From the NCBI GenBank assembly GCA_019637295.1, contig JAHBVX010000009.1, positions 1 through 64,000 of the forward strand: a DNA stretch of 64,000 bases, written 5' to 3'. Below, piece after piece: positions 19,225 through 27,690 of this stretch. Positions within the stretch are counted from its first letter, which is position 1. Each line of letters opens with the position of its first letter. The stretch is from Polyangiaceae bacterium (GTDB lineage Bacteria; Myxococcota_A; Polyangia; Polyangiales; Polyangiaceae). The notes under the pieces were generated by a model. The model saw only the letters and a program-made list of their open reading frames with translations. It did not search any database and was not told the DNA's origin. Made by a program: the position numbers and the translations under genes.

Positions 19225-19604
19225 AGATCGATCGTGAGAAGTTCTTGCTGCTGGCCGCGTTCACCGGAGCGGTGACCAGCGGCTGCTACGTGGACAGCGG
19301 TCCGCCGCGCAATCAGGGGCAGCAACCGCCGCCCGGATATGGAGCGCCGCCCCCCGGGCAGCAGCCCGGCTACGCGCAGCAGCCGCCGCCTCAGCAGGGG
19401 CAGCAACCGCCGCCCCAGCACGGTCAGCCGCCGCCCCAGGGAACGGCCCAGCCGGGCCAGCCCGGCGCCATCCCCGGCATGCCTCCGGGATGGCAGCCGC
19501 CCCCGGGTTGGCAGCCGCCTGCCGGTTGGCAACCGCCCGCCGGCTGGTTCCCGCCACCCGCCGGCGAGGCTGGCACCGCGCCACCGCCCACCGGCGAGCA
19601 GTAG
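19221..19604 (+). CDS. Pro/Gln-rich repeat lipoprotein
   Basis: The 127-residue protein has a lipoprotein signal ending T-S-G-C at about residue 22. Nearly the whole mature chain is low complexity: P-P-P-G-Y, Q-Q-P-P-P and G-W-Q-P-P-[PA] units. Such chains are extended and may bridge the periplasm or interact with peptidoglycan. The ATG overlaps the MurE-like stop (ATGA), making it the third gene of the kinase operon. Its stop at 19602-19604 directly abuts the stop of the convergent SprT-like gene. No enzymatic role is expected. Confidence 0.75.
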   Translation: MKIDREKFLLLAAFTGAVTSGCYVDSGPPRNQGQQPPPGYGAPPPGQQPGYAQQPPPQQGQQPPPQHGQPPPQGTAQPGQPGAIPGMPPGWQPPPGWQPPAGWQPPAGWFPPPAGEAGTAPPPTGEQ

Positions 19605-20672
19605 TCACCGTCCGGTCAGCTGCTTGACCGGACCCGAGGGGCCGCCGCCGACGCCGCGATGCAGGACGATCTGCGCGCCGGCGAGCCGCCCCTCGCCGAA
19701 CGCGGCGGAGCGACCGCCACCCGCGTAGCGCGTCCAACGCAGGCGAGGATGGCGGCTGCGGAGGTAGCGCTCGAGCTCCGGATCTCCGATCCACACCAGC
19801 CCCTGCTCGCGGTTCTTCTTCGTCTCTTGGCGCAGGCGGTCGCGAAAGCCCGTCATGACTCCGGCGTGAAAGGTCTGCCGGTCTCGATTGGCGCGGATGC
19901 GGTTGGTCCGCTTGTGCTCCCGCCACAGCCGCTCGGCGGTGCTCAGCAGGAACTCGTGGACGTAGCTCGCGAGCTCGAGGTTCTCTGCGGTGCCGCACAC
20001 CTCGAGCACGCTGCCGCGCTTGCCCTCGGCGGCGCGCCAGACCGGTACCCACACCACCTGCACGAAGAAGTGCTCGCTCAAGATGGCCGCCAAGAGCCGG
20101 TGCGCCTCGGGCACTCGCCCGGATGGCACCCCCAGGTGACGGAACACGTAGCGTGCGCCGCCAGCCCCCGTCCACTCGATGTTGTGCTTGAGCATCAGCC
20201 GCTGCGCGGTGCTCATCGCGAGCTCCGCCTCGTGCTGGTTGGAGCTCTGGGCCAGCGCGAGCAGCTTGGCCACGCGCTCGAGCACCTTGCCCCGCGCGGA
20301 TGCAGGGTCCACCGTCACTGGCGCACCCGCGGCGCTGGCGTCGAAGCCTCGTTCTTCGCACACCCGTCGAAACGCCGGACCATGCGCCGACTGCTCCACG
20401 CCGAGCACTTCCTCCACGAACTGGTGCGCCATCTCGTGCTTGAGCACCTCGACAAGCACGCCCCAACCGTGGTCCGTGAGCAGCGAGGAGCTCAGCTCGA
20501 TGGTGCGTTGCTCGCCGACCCAGCGCCCCAGGCGGCCCTCCACGTTCGAGAACGCGAACGCCGGCGAGCGCAGCGACCGGCGGAAGAACGTCGCGTTCAG
20601 ATCGTAGTACGCCGCGACCACGGCACGCAGCGTTGCTCGGTGTAGCGTTGCCGAGAGGGCACCATCCGACAT
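19605..20672 (-). CDS. SprT-like zinc protein with DUF2786 domain
   Basis: A 355-residue cytosolic protein. The N-terminal 120 residues resemble the SprT/Spartan protease-like domain, with H-E-M-A-H (His79, Glu80, His83) and a third His near residue 97 in S-A-H-G-P-A-F. The following segment V-L-E-R-V-A-K-L-L-A-L-A-Q-S-S is characteristic of DUF2786, and H-E-A-E-L-A-M continues it. The pairing occurs in bacterial and phage proteins thought to act on DNA-protein or stress substrates, but the role is unproven. The ATG at 20672 is used. The stop codon touches that of the convergent lipoprotein gene without a gap. Confidence 0.8.
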   Translation of the reverse strand: MSDGALSATLHRATLRAVVAAYYDLNATFFRRSLRSPAFAFSNVEGRLGRWVGEQRTIELSSSLLTDHGWGVLVEVLKHEMAHQFVEEVLGVEQSAHGPAFRRVCEERGFDASAAGAPVTVDPASARGKVLERVAKLLALAQSSNQHEAELAMSTAQRLMLKHNIEWTGAGGARYVFRHLGVPSGRVPEAHRLLAAILSEHFFVQVVWVPVWRAAEGKRGSVLEVCGTAENLELASYVHEFLLSTAERLWREHKRTNRIRANRDRQTFHAGVMTGFRDRLRQETKKNREQGLVWIGDPELERYLRSRHPRLRWTRYAGGGRSAAFGEGRLAGAQIVLHRGVGGGPSGPVKQLTGR

Positions 20673-20812
20673 GTCAGACGGCTAGTACATCCGGGGGCCG
20701 AACGGAACCCGGGTCCAGGGCGAGAGCGTGCACTGCAGCGCCTACGCCTCCTGTGGTATCGACCACGCACCCGCGTCGGAGGTCGACAGGCGCCTCACGG
20801 GGCGCTTCGACC

Positions 20813-20949
20813 TCATTCACAGTACGGGACGTCGAGCTGCGCCAGGCCGGTCATCTGCCCGGACAGGCGAACGCAGTCGCTCCCGTTGCCCAGGAACGTC
20901 GACGTGGCGTCGATGACCGCGCCGAGGTTCTCGCTCACGCCACCTGCAT
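20813..20949 (-). pseudogene. 3' remnant of an exported-protein gene
   Basis: On the minus strand an open frame of about 45 codons ends at a TGA (20813-20815). Its codons are almost all G or C in the third position, strong evidence of real coding DNA. The peptide reads V-D-A-G-G-V-S-E-N-L-G-A and ends Q-L-D-V-P-Y-C-E, with two Cys, like the end of a secreted protein. No start codon or signal peptide exists: the frame runs into the broken short-chain dehydrogenase gene at about 20950. The gene was therefore cut at the point where the dehydrogenase also lost its start. Confidence 0.5.
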
Positions 20950-21747
20950 CCACCGGCCGCGGGCCGGCCGGAGACCATCGACGAGACCGCGGCGATCGTG
21001 ACCGCGCGCGGTGGCCGGGGCATCGCGGTGCGGGTGGACCACACGGAGCCTGAGCAGGTGGCGAGCCTGTTCGAGCGCGTGGGCGAGCTCGACATCCTGG
21101 TCAACGACATCTGGGGCGGCGACGACTTGATCGAGTGGGGCAAGCGGCTGTGGGAGACGAAGCTCGAGGACGGACTCTTACTCGTCGACCGCGCGCTCAA
21201 GACCCACATCATCACCAGCCACTACGGGCTGCCCCGACTGCGGACCGGTGGCCTGGTGGTGGAGGTGACGGACGGCGACGGCTTCTACTACCGAGGTCAC
21301 TTCTTCTACGACTTGGTGAAGACGACCGTCATCCGCATGGCCTTCGCCCTCTCGCAGGAGCTGAAGGACCGCGGGATAACGGCGGTCGCGGTCACGCCGG
21401 GCTTCTTGCGCTCCGAGTGGATGCTCGATCACTTCGGCGTCACCGAAGCGAACTGGCGCGACGCGGTGGAGAGGGTCCCGGAGTTCATCGCCTCGGAGAC
21501 GCCGCTGCTCCTGGGTCGCTGCGTGGCGGCGCTGGCCGCCGATCCGCTCGTCGCGAGCAAGAACGGACGAGTGTTCGCGTCCTGGGATCTGGCCGACGAG
21601 TACGGCGTGGACGACGCGGACGGCACCCGGCCCCACTTCGTGCGCTGGCTGGCAGCGAACATGCCCGAGGTCGCCGCCGGCATGAAGAGAGCAGACGACG
21701 GCCTCTATGCCTATTGGGGCGAGATGCCGTATCGGACTCCCGGGTGA
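20950..21747 (+). pseudogene. Short-chain dehydrogenase/reductase lacking its N-terminal NAD(P)-binding segment
   Basis: From about 20953 the frame reads G-R-P-E-T-I-D-E-T-A-A-I-V-T-A-R-G-G-R-G-I-A-V-R-V-D-H-T. This is the second half of the cofactor domain of DHRS1-like short-chain dehydrogenases. The remainder (L-D-I-L-V-N-D, the Y-x-x-x-K-like region F-Y-D-L-V-K, and V-T-P-G-F-L-R) is intact to the stop at 21747. The first roughly 45 residues, with T-G-x-x-x-G-I-G and the first strand, are absent, and no coding sequence for them lies upstream. A GTG at 20998 could start a shorter product, but it could not bind NAD(P) normally. Confidence 0.7.
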
Positions 21748-21778
21748 CCGGATGGCTGCGGTCTTGGGGGTGAGCGCC

Positions 21779-22162
21779 TCAATCGCGGAGCACGCAGCGC
21801 ACCGTGGCTCGAAACGTGGACGCGGGTGAGCCGCGAAAGGTCACGACCTCCTCGGACTGGCCCGCGCTCAAGGAGACGGCGATCGACTCGGGGTTCACGT
21901 CCGTGCGGACGGTGCAGTCAGCGTGCCGGTCACAGCCGTTGCTCAGCGTGACGATGTGGTCGTACCCATACGCGCCATAGCGCGCCTGCGCCGTCACGGC
22001 CACGCACGCGGGGTGGCCAGCGGCTCCGTCGGCCCGGGTGGCCGCCGGGCATGCCAAGAGCGCAACCGCGACCGCCGCGCCGAAGCGTCGAACACCGCGC
22101 CTACCGCGCCGATCCGGCAACAGTCGCGCACGCCAGGGGAGATCCGTTGTAACCAGGGGCAT
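21779..22162 (-). CDS. Small exported protein
   Basis: A 127-residue protein with an Arg-rich N-terminus, a hydrophobic Ala/Val/Leu core and a cleavage site near A-T-R-A-D (residue 45). The mature part of about 83 residues has four Cys (two probable disulfides) and T-L-S-N-G-C-D-R-H-A-D-C-T-V-R-T, a beta-rich pattern seen in small secreted proteins of unknown function. The ATG at 22162 overlaps the ATG of the divergent maeB gene (22161-22163). This makes the N-terminus of 20 residues before the hydrophobic core uncertain; a downstream start cannot be ruled out. No family is recognised. Confidence 0.5.
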   Translation of the reverse strand: MPLVTTDLPWRARLLPDRRGRRGVRRFGAAVAVALLACPAATRADGAAGHPACVAVTAQARYGAYGYDHIVTLSNGCDRHADCTVRTDVNPESIAVSLSAGQSEEVVTFRGSPASTFRATVRCVLRD

Positions 22163-24422
22163 GAGTCGCGCCGAAGACGCCTTGCTGTACCACTCCCTGG
22201 GGCGACCGGGAAAGATCGAGGTCCTGCCCTCGAAGCCGGTCGCTTCTCAGCTCGATCTATCGCTGGCGTACACACCCGGGGTGGCCGCGCCCTGCCGGGT
22301 CATCGCTCGGGACCCGGACAAGGTGGACGTGTACACCGCGCGGCGGAACCTGGTCGCGGTCGTGACCAACGGCACCGCCGTCCTGGGCTTGGGCAACATC
22401 GGGCCGCGCGCTGCCAAGCCGGTGATGGAGGGCAAGGCTGTCTTGTTCAAGCGTTTCGCCGACATCGACGTGTTCGATCTCGAGCTGGACGAGACGGACC
22501 CGGAGCGGGTGATCGACCTCGTGCGCGCGCTCGAGCCGACGTTCGGCGGCATCAACCTGGAGGACATCCGCGCGCCGGACTGCTTCGTGATCGAGCGCAC
22601 TCTGCGGGAGCGCATGAACATCCCCGTCTTCCACGACGACCAGCACGGCACGGCCATCATTTCCGCCGCGGCGCTGCTGAACGCCGCGGAGCTGCAGAAC
22701 AAGCAACTCGGGGAACTGCTGGTGACCTGTGTCGGCGCGGGCGCTGCCGCGACCGCCTGCATGGAAATGTGGATCCGCATGGGCGTGACGCGTGCCAACG
22801 TCACCATGGTCGATGTGGATGGTGTGCTGAGGGAGGATCGGGACGGCCTCGATCCGTATCGACGCGCGCTGGCCCGACCCAAGAGCGATCCGCGGCTCAC
22901 CCTGGCCGACGCCCTCGCCGACGCAGACGTGATGATCGGACTCGCGGCGGGCAATCTGGTTACGCCCGCGATGCTGCGCACCATGGCCCCTCGACCCATC
23001 GTCTTCGCGCTGGCCAATCCGGATCCCGAGATCCCCTACGAAGCGGCAGTAGCGGCGCGGCCGGACGCCATCGTGGCCACGGGTCGCAGCGACTACCCCA
23101 ATCAGGTCAACAACGTGCTCGGCTTCCCGTACATCTTCCGGGGCGCCCTGGACGTACTGGCGCGCACCATCGACGAAGGCATGAAGCTGGCCGCGGCCAA
23201 GGCCTTGGCTCGGCTGGCGCGCGAGGAGGTGACCGACGACGTGCTGCGAGCCTACGGCCGGCACCGCATGCGCTTCGGCAAGAACTACCTGATCCCGAAG
23301 CCCTTCGACAACCGCGTGCTGCACTGGGTCGCGCCCGCGGTGGCCAGGGCGGCGATGGAGAGCGGAGTCGCGCGAGAGTCCGTGGACGTCGACGAGTATC
23401 GCGATGCGCTGTTCAAGAAGCTGTCGCCGACTCGGCGCGTGATGTGGGCCGTCACCGAGACGGCGCGGGAGTCCACCAAGCGCATCGTGTTCCCGGAGAG
23501 CGACCAGGACAACGTCTTGCGCGCGGTCGAGCGCATCGTGGACGAGGGCATCGCGCAGCCCATCCTGGTCGGCCGCGAGGATCGGATCCGCCAGCAAGCG
23601 GCGCAGCTCGGGCTCGCACTCGAAGGCATCGTGATCGAGAACCCGCGCACCAGCGAGCGCCTGGAGCCCTACACCGAGACGTTCTGGCAGAAGCGGCAGC
23701 GTCACGGCATCACGCGGCTCGATGCCTACAAGACGATGCGCCGCTCACGAACCGCGTTCGGTCTGATGATGGTCGACCAGGGGGACGCCGACGGCTTGGT
23801 CGCGGGCTACGGGCAAGACTACCCGGCGACCATCCGTCCGGCGCTGCAGATCGTGGGGGTGGCCGAGGGCGTCAAGCGCGCGGCTGGCATGTACGTGGCC
23901 GTGACCAAGCGAGACGTGAAGCTGCTCGCGGACACCACCATCAACATCGACCCGGACGCCGACACCCTCGCGGAGACTGCCATCCTCGCCGCCGACACGG
24001 CGCGGGAGCTGGGGCTCACGCCACGCATCGCCATGCTCTCGTTCTCGAACTTCGGCGACGCACCCCACCCCTTCTCCAGGAAGGTGGCTGAGGCGACGCA
24101 GTTGGTCAAAGTGCGCCGGCCGGACCTGATGGTCGACGGCGAGATGCAGGCCAACGTCGCTCTCGACGAGCAAGCCCGCGCGCCGTATCCCTTCTCCACC
24201 CTGGTGGGCTCGGCCAACGTGCTGATCTTTCCCAACCTGGCGGCGGGCAACATCGCCTACAAGTTGTTGGCGGCCGCGGGCGGCGCCGACGTCATCGGAC
24301 CCATCGTGCTCGGCATGAAGAAGCCGGTGAACGTGCTGCAGCAGGGCGCGTCCGTAGACTCGATCGTGCACGTGACAGCCATCACCGCCGCACAGGCCGT
24401 GTACCGCGAGCGAACCCCCTGA
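22161..24422 (+). CDS. maeB: NADP-dependent malic enzyme with C-terminal phosphotransacetylase-like domain
   Basis: The 753-residue protein matches MaeB (759 residues in E. coli). It decarboxylates malate to pyruvate with reduction of NADP in the cytosol. The N-terminal malic domain has S-L-A-Y-T-P-G-V-A and H-D-D-Q-H-G-T-A, and the NADP-binding domain carries G-A-G-A-A-A. The last 330 residues (from about 430) form the Pta-like domain, [10 protein letters not shown] onwards, which in this family is regulatory and binds acetyl-CoA rather than transferring acetyl groups. The ATG at 22161 with AGGGG upstream is chosen because the M-S-R-A-E-D-A-L start matches the family; an upstream in-frame extension runs through the divergent gene. 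Confidence 0.93.
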   Translation: MSRAEDALLYHSLGRPGKIEVLPSKPVASQLDLSLAYTPGVAAPCRVIARDPDKVDVYTARRNLVAVVTNGTAVLGLGNIGPRAAKPVMEGKAVLFKRFADIDVFDLELDETDPERVIDLVRALEPTFGGINLEDIRAPDCFVIERTLRERMNIPVFHDDQHGTAIISAAALLNAAELQNKQLGELLVTCVGAGAAATACMEMWIRMGVTRANVTMVDVDGVLREDRDGLDPYRRALARPKSDPRLTLADALADADVMIGLAAGNLVTPAMLRTMAPRPIVFALANPDPEIPYEAAVAARPDAIVATGRSDYPNQVNNVLGFPYIFRGALDVLARTIDEGMKLAAAKALARLAREEVTDDVLRAYGRHRMRFGKNYLIPKPFDNRVLHWVAPAVARAAMESGVARESVDVDEYRDALFKKLSPTRRVMWAVTETARESTKRIVFPESDQDNVLRAVERIVDEGIAQPILVGREDRIRQQAAQLGLALEGIVIENPRTSERLEPYTETFWQKRQRHGITRLDAYKTMRRSRTAFGLMMVDQGDADGLVAGYGQDYPATIRPALQIVGVAEGVKRAAGMYVAVTKRDVKLLADTTINIDPDADTLAETAILAADTARELGLTPRIAMLSFSNFGDAPHPFSRKVAEATQLVKVRRPDLMVDGEMQANVALDEQARAPYPFSTLVGSANVLIFPNLAAGNIAYKLLAAAGGADVIGPIVLGMKKPVNVLQQGASVDSIVHVTAITAAQAVYRERTP

Positions 24423-24732
24423 CCTCAGCCCGACTCCGCGAGCGCCGCGCCGCGACCCGGTTCGCCCAACTCGCACCACTGATTGGTGATGCCCACCGGC
24501 CGGGCCTGGAATCCTGAAAGGGTTCGATCGCTTGGAGGGGCAGTATTCGCGCGGCAAGGTGACGACCGCGTCAACCCGGGTGAGGTCCGCGCCAACCTGG
24601 ACCTGATCACGGCGCGTGGCTACCACGGGAGTCAGGATTTGCAGGCGAAGCTCGACCAGCTCCTGCGAGACACTGAGCCGCGCGGACCACAGCGGCCCGC
24701 GTCGACGGCCCAGCGCCTCGTGCGCTCGAGCC
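24423..24732. other. Intergenic stretch with two possible gene fragments
   Basis: About 310 bases without an intact gene. On the minus strand a short GC3-rich frame ends at 24425 in A-L-A-E-S-G-stop. It echoes the end of the next gene (A-L-V-E-S-G-stop at 24733), and the DNA around both stops shares the 12 bases TCAGCCCGACTC. On the plus strand about 24550-24690 encodes D-D-R-V-N-P-G-E-V-R-A-N-L-D-L with coding-like third positions but no credible start. Both look like decayed fragments. No terminator is evident. Confidence 0.35.
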
Positions 24733-26109
24733 TCAGCCCGACTCCACGAGCGCCCACAGGTCCCCGCGTCGCTGGCCGCCAATCATGACCTTGCCGTCGA
24801 ACACGACCAGGGGTGCGGCGCAGTAGGTGTCGTCGAGCGAGAAGGGAGACTTCTGCTCCTCGACGCGCGCGACCACCTGCGCTCCCGCGGCGGACAGCTC
24901 CAGGAGCGCCCGCTCCGCCATCACCAGCAGCCGCTCGCCGACCCGGAGCACGTCGGTCGGGCGCCCGGCGTCTTGGGGCAGCTCGACCCGGGTCCAGGTG
25001 TCGCCATCCTCGGTCACCCGCAGCTCGCCGCCGCCCGCGCCGAGGGTGATCCAGTACAAGCGCCCGCGGTCCGCGTACCAGCGCAGCGTGTGCGCGCCGC
25101 CCGACACGGTCCCTCTCACCGCGCGGGCGTGCTCGAGGGTGAGCGCGGTCTCGTCGCGCGGCGGCGCGAGGACGACGTAGTCGTGACGATCGAGGCCGTA
25201 CAGCGGGCTGATGGCCACGTACAGTCGATCCCGAAAGCGCACCATGTAGCTCAGGCGCGCCGCAGCCTCGCCGGACGCACCCGGGTAGCTGTAGCTGGCG
25301 TCCCAGCGACTCGAGTGTCCCCCCTCTACGAACAGCACGCCGGGCGAGTGCGTCGCGGTCACCTTGGGTGGGACCGCCGCGCCGGAGGAGGCGTAGCGCT
25401 TGCCGCGGAAGCGGATCACGTCGAAGACGTGCAGCGCGCCCGGTAAGACGATGCTGCCCCCGCGGGCTTCGGTGGGCGCTCGGGGCGGTCGATGACCGGG
25501 GCGCGCCACGCGCTCGAAGCGACCCCGCTCGTCGCTCGTGAACACATAACCCTCGACGCCGAACGCCACGCCGAGCCCGAGGTAGGGCGGATCGGCGTCG
25601 GGCACGTGCAGCCGCCCGTCGATGATGCGTAGGCGCAGGAACCCCTGACCACCGGCGCCACCGCGCTCGGGCTCGCCGGGTCGATTCCAGTCGAACGCGA
25701 GCGCGAAGGCTTCCCGCTGCCGCGGATCGTAGCGCGTGACGGTGGCGCCGGTGAACGCCAGGGGTGAGGTGGCGTGCGCCATGAACAACGCGCCGCCGTG
25801 GGCGGCCAGATCGCACACCTTGTGCAGCGCTGCCCAGTGCCGGCCCAGCCGAGCGAAGCGGGGCTTCTCCGGCAACGCGACGGCGGGAGTGGGACGCTCG
25901 TCGTTGCCGTCCGGCTCGAGCTGGCTCGGCGGGAGCTGAGCCGCGATCACCGCCGGAGCCGCAGACACGGCGGCTGGCGCGGCGGCGCTGCCGTGGACCG
26001 TGGGCCGAGGCGACTGCTCGACGGGCGCCGCGGGACTCGCGCTACACGCGGCGGCGGCGAGGACCGGCACTGCCCGCGCGTCGCTCCACCAACACCGCCC
26101 ATGCGCCAT
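24733..26109 (-). CDS. Lipoprotein, possibly beta-propeller, unknown function
   Basis: A 458-residue protein with a lipoprotein signal (L-A-A-A-A-C near residue 22) and a Pro/Ala-rich linker of about 50 residues. The rest contains repeated blocks of about 45-60 residues with Gly-Arg-Leu-[YH]-[VW]-[AI] patterns (G-R-L-H-V, D-R-L-Y-V, G-R-L-Y-W), as in propeller-like repeat proteins. No catalytic motif is seen. It starts six bases after the stop of the upstream metalloprotease gene, with GAGG as ribosome binding site, and is the third gene of that operon. The protein may be an accessory of the two proteases, but that is inference from position only. Confidence 0.6.
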   Translation of the reverse strand: MAHGRCWWSDARAVPVLAAAACSASPAAPVEQSPRPTVHGSAAAPAAVSAAPAVIAAQLPPSQLEPDGNDERPTPAVALPEKPRFARLGRHWAALHKVCDLAAHGGALFMAHATSPLAFTGATVTRYDPRQREAFALAFDWNRPGEPERGGAGGQGFLRLRIIDGRLHVPDADPPYLGLGVAFGVEGYVFTSDERGRFERVARPGHRPPRAPTEARGGSIVLPGALHVFDVIRFRGKRYASSGAAVPPKVTATHSPGVLFVEGGHSSRWDASYSYPGASGEAAARLSYMVRFRDRLYVAISPLYGLDRHDYVVLAPPRDETALTLEHARAVRGTVSGGAHTLRWYADRGRLYWITLGAGGGELRVTEDGDTWTRVELPQDAGRPTDVLRVGERLLVMAERALLELSAAGAQVVARVEEQKSPFSLDDTYCAAPLVVFDGKVMIGGQRRGDLWALVESG

Positions 26110-26115
26110 GGCGCC

Positions 26116-27690
26116 TCAGCGAACGCGGGCCACCCGTAGCCGGGGCACGGCCGCGGCGTCGACGGTCAGCCCGACCGCGCGCGTCGGTGCGCCCGGGACG
26201 GCGTCCAGACTCAGGAACTCGGCGCCGCCGGAGCGTAGCTTGCCGCTCGCGGCGTCGAGGGGCTGCAGCTTCGGTCCCTTCATCTGCTGACCGTGGAAGG
26301 TCGCGAAGGTGCTCGCGCCCCGCTGGCGGCCGGTGACCGGATCGCTCATCGTGGGCAGGAAGGCGAAGCACTTGTTCGTCGGCGCCGCGTCACCGAGCAC
26401 GTCTCGATTGCTGAGCGCCAGGGTCGTCCAAAAGTCCATCGCTAGCTCCGGCGCGCTCTTGCCGGTCGCGCTCGGCAGCGCTCCGGTCAGCGACTCGGGG
26501 GCGTCGAGCAGGGTGCGGAGCAGCGCGGGGCCGCCACGACTCTCGATACCCGCAGAGGTCGCCAGATCCCCGCCGGCTCGATCGTAGAGCCAGCGCACGA
26601 AGAGGTACGATGCGCCGCGCAGCGCGCCGTCCCGCGGGGGATCGTACTTCGTCCCGTCGATGGTGACGTCCGCGAGCGAGAACGAGTCGATGCCGTCGAG
26701 CCCCGCCATGGTCACGTACAGGTTGCCGGATTGGTAGCCGAGCACGTCCTGCGCCAGCGCGCCGACTCCTTCGACGGAGTAGGAACTCTCGTTCCAGCCG
26801 AGCAGGGAGTTCCGCTTCACCTTTCGGTGATAGTGGATCATGTGCGACAGCTCGTGCGCCAGGATCTCCTTGATGGCGTTCGGCGTGTTGTACGGCGGCG
26901 GGATGGCGTTGGGCGGCGTGAGGTACAGGTACTCACCCTGATTGGAGCTCGCGCAGCCGAGGCTCACCCCGAGATCGCAGCTGCTGAAGAAGGCGACCGC
27001 GGTCTGGTGGGTGATGGGCGAGAACACCAGCCCGATGCGCCCATCCCCGTCCTGATCCGACTCGACGCCGAACACGGCTCGGGCCCGCGGCAAGATGATC
27101 TGCTCGAAGTCCGTCAAGAACTCGGTGACTACGGCGGCCTCGATCACGGCGGGCGCGGCGGGGGTCACGTCCCCCCACACGATGGCGTGGCTGCCCACCG
27201 CGAGCGCCTCCACCGTGATGGTCTTCGGCCCAGTCGGCGAGGGCACGGTCACGCTGCGCTGAGCCCCCGGCTGCACCGCGCCGGTGGCGCTCGGCGGGGT
27301 CTCGGAGGAGAGCGGCGCGTCCTTCCACTGCGCGTCATCGAGGGTGCAGCCGGTGACGAGCGCGGCGCTCGCGCTGGCCTCGGCACTCGAGGCGGGCGCG
27401 TAGTCGTAGAACGTCGTCGCGCTGCCGAGGTCGAGGGAGGCGAGCACGAGCACGAATCGCTCCTCGCCGCTCGGCGTGGCCAGCTCGAGGCTCAGCGAGC
27501 CGGAGTCGAGCTGCACCTCGGCGACCTCCCCCGGGGCGAGGGAGAGCGGTCCGGCGCCGGCGCCGGCGCTGCCGGCAGCGCCCGCCGCACCACCCAGGCC
27601 TCCGGACCCAGCGGCGCCGGCGGGGGCGTCGTCGGCGCCGCAGCCGAGCCAGAACACGCACGACAGAGCGAGCAGTGCGAGTGTCTTCAT
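26116..27690 (-). CDS. Lipoprotein zinc metalloprotease, M30/hyicolysin-like (second of pair)
   Basis: A 524-residue protein with a lipoprotein signal ending W-L-G-C at about residue 17 and a Gly/Ala linker. The zinc site is H-E-L-S-H (His279, Glu280, His283), with a further His at 288. D-Q-D-G-D-G-R-I-G upstream looks like a calcium loop. The layout resembles family M30 (hyicolysin) proteases, which cleave extracellular proteins. It overlaps the preceding protease gene by four bases (ATGA), so both are made from one message. The two are distant paralogues: they share the layout and the active-site region but little else. It probably works on the cell surface, perhaps on prey or matrix proteins. 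Confidence 0.75.
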   Translation of the reverse strand: MKTLALLALSCVFWLGCGADDAPAGAAGSGGLGGAAGAAGSAGAGAGPLSLAPGEVAEVQLDSGSLSLELATPSGEERFVLVLASLDLGSATTFYDYAPASSAEASASAALVTGCTLDDAQWKDAPLSSETPPSATGAVQPGAQRSVTVPSPTGPKTITVEALAVGSHAIVWGDVTPAAPAVIEAAVVTEFLTDFEQIILPRARAVFGVESDQDGDGRIGLVFSPITHQTAVAFFSSCDLGVSLGCASSNQGEYLYLTPPNAIPPPYNTPNAIKEILAHELSHMIHYHRKVKRNSLLGWNESSYSVEGVGALAQDVLGYQSGNLYVTMAGLDGIDSFSLADVTIDGTKYDPPRDGALRGASYLFVRWLYDRAGGDLATSAGIESRGGPALLRTLLDAPESLTGALPSATGKSAPELAMDFWTTLALSNRDVLGDAAPTNKCFAFLPTMSDPVTGRQRGASTFATFHGQQMKGPKLQPLDAASGKLRSGGAEFLSLDAVPGAPTRAVGLTVDAAAVPRLRVARVR

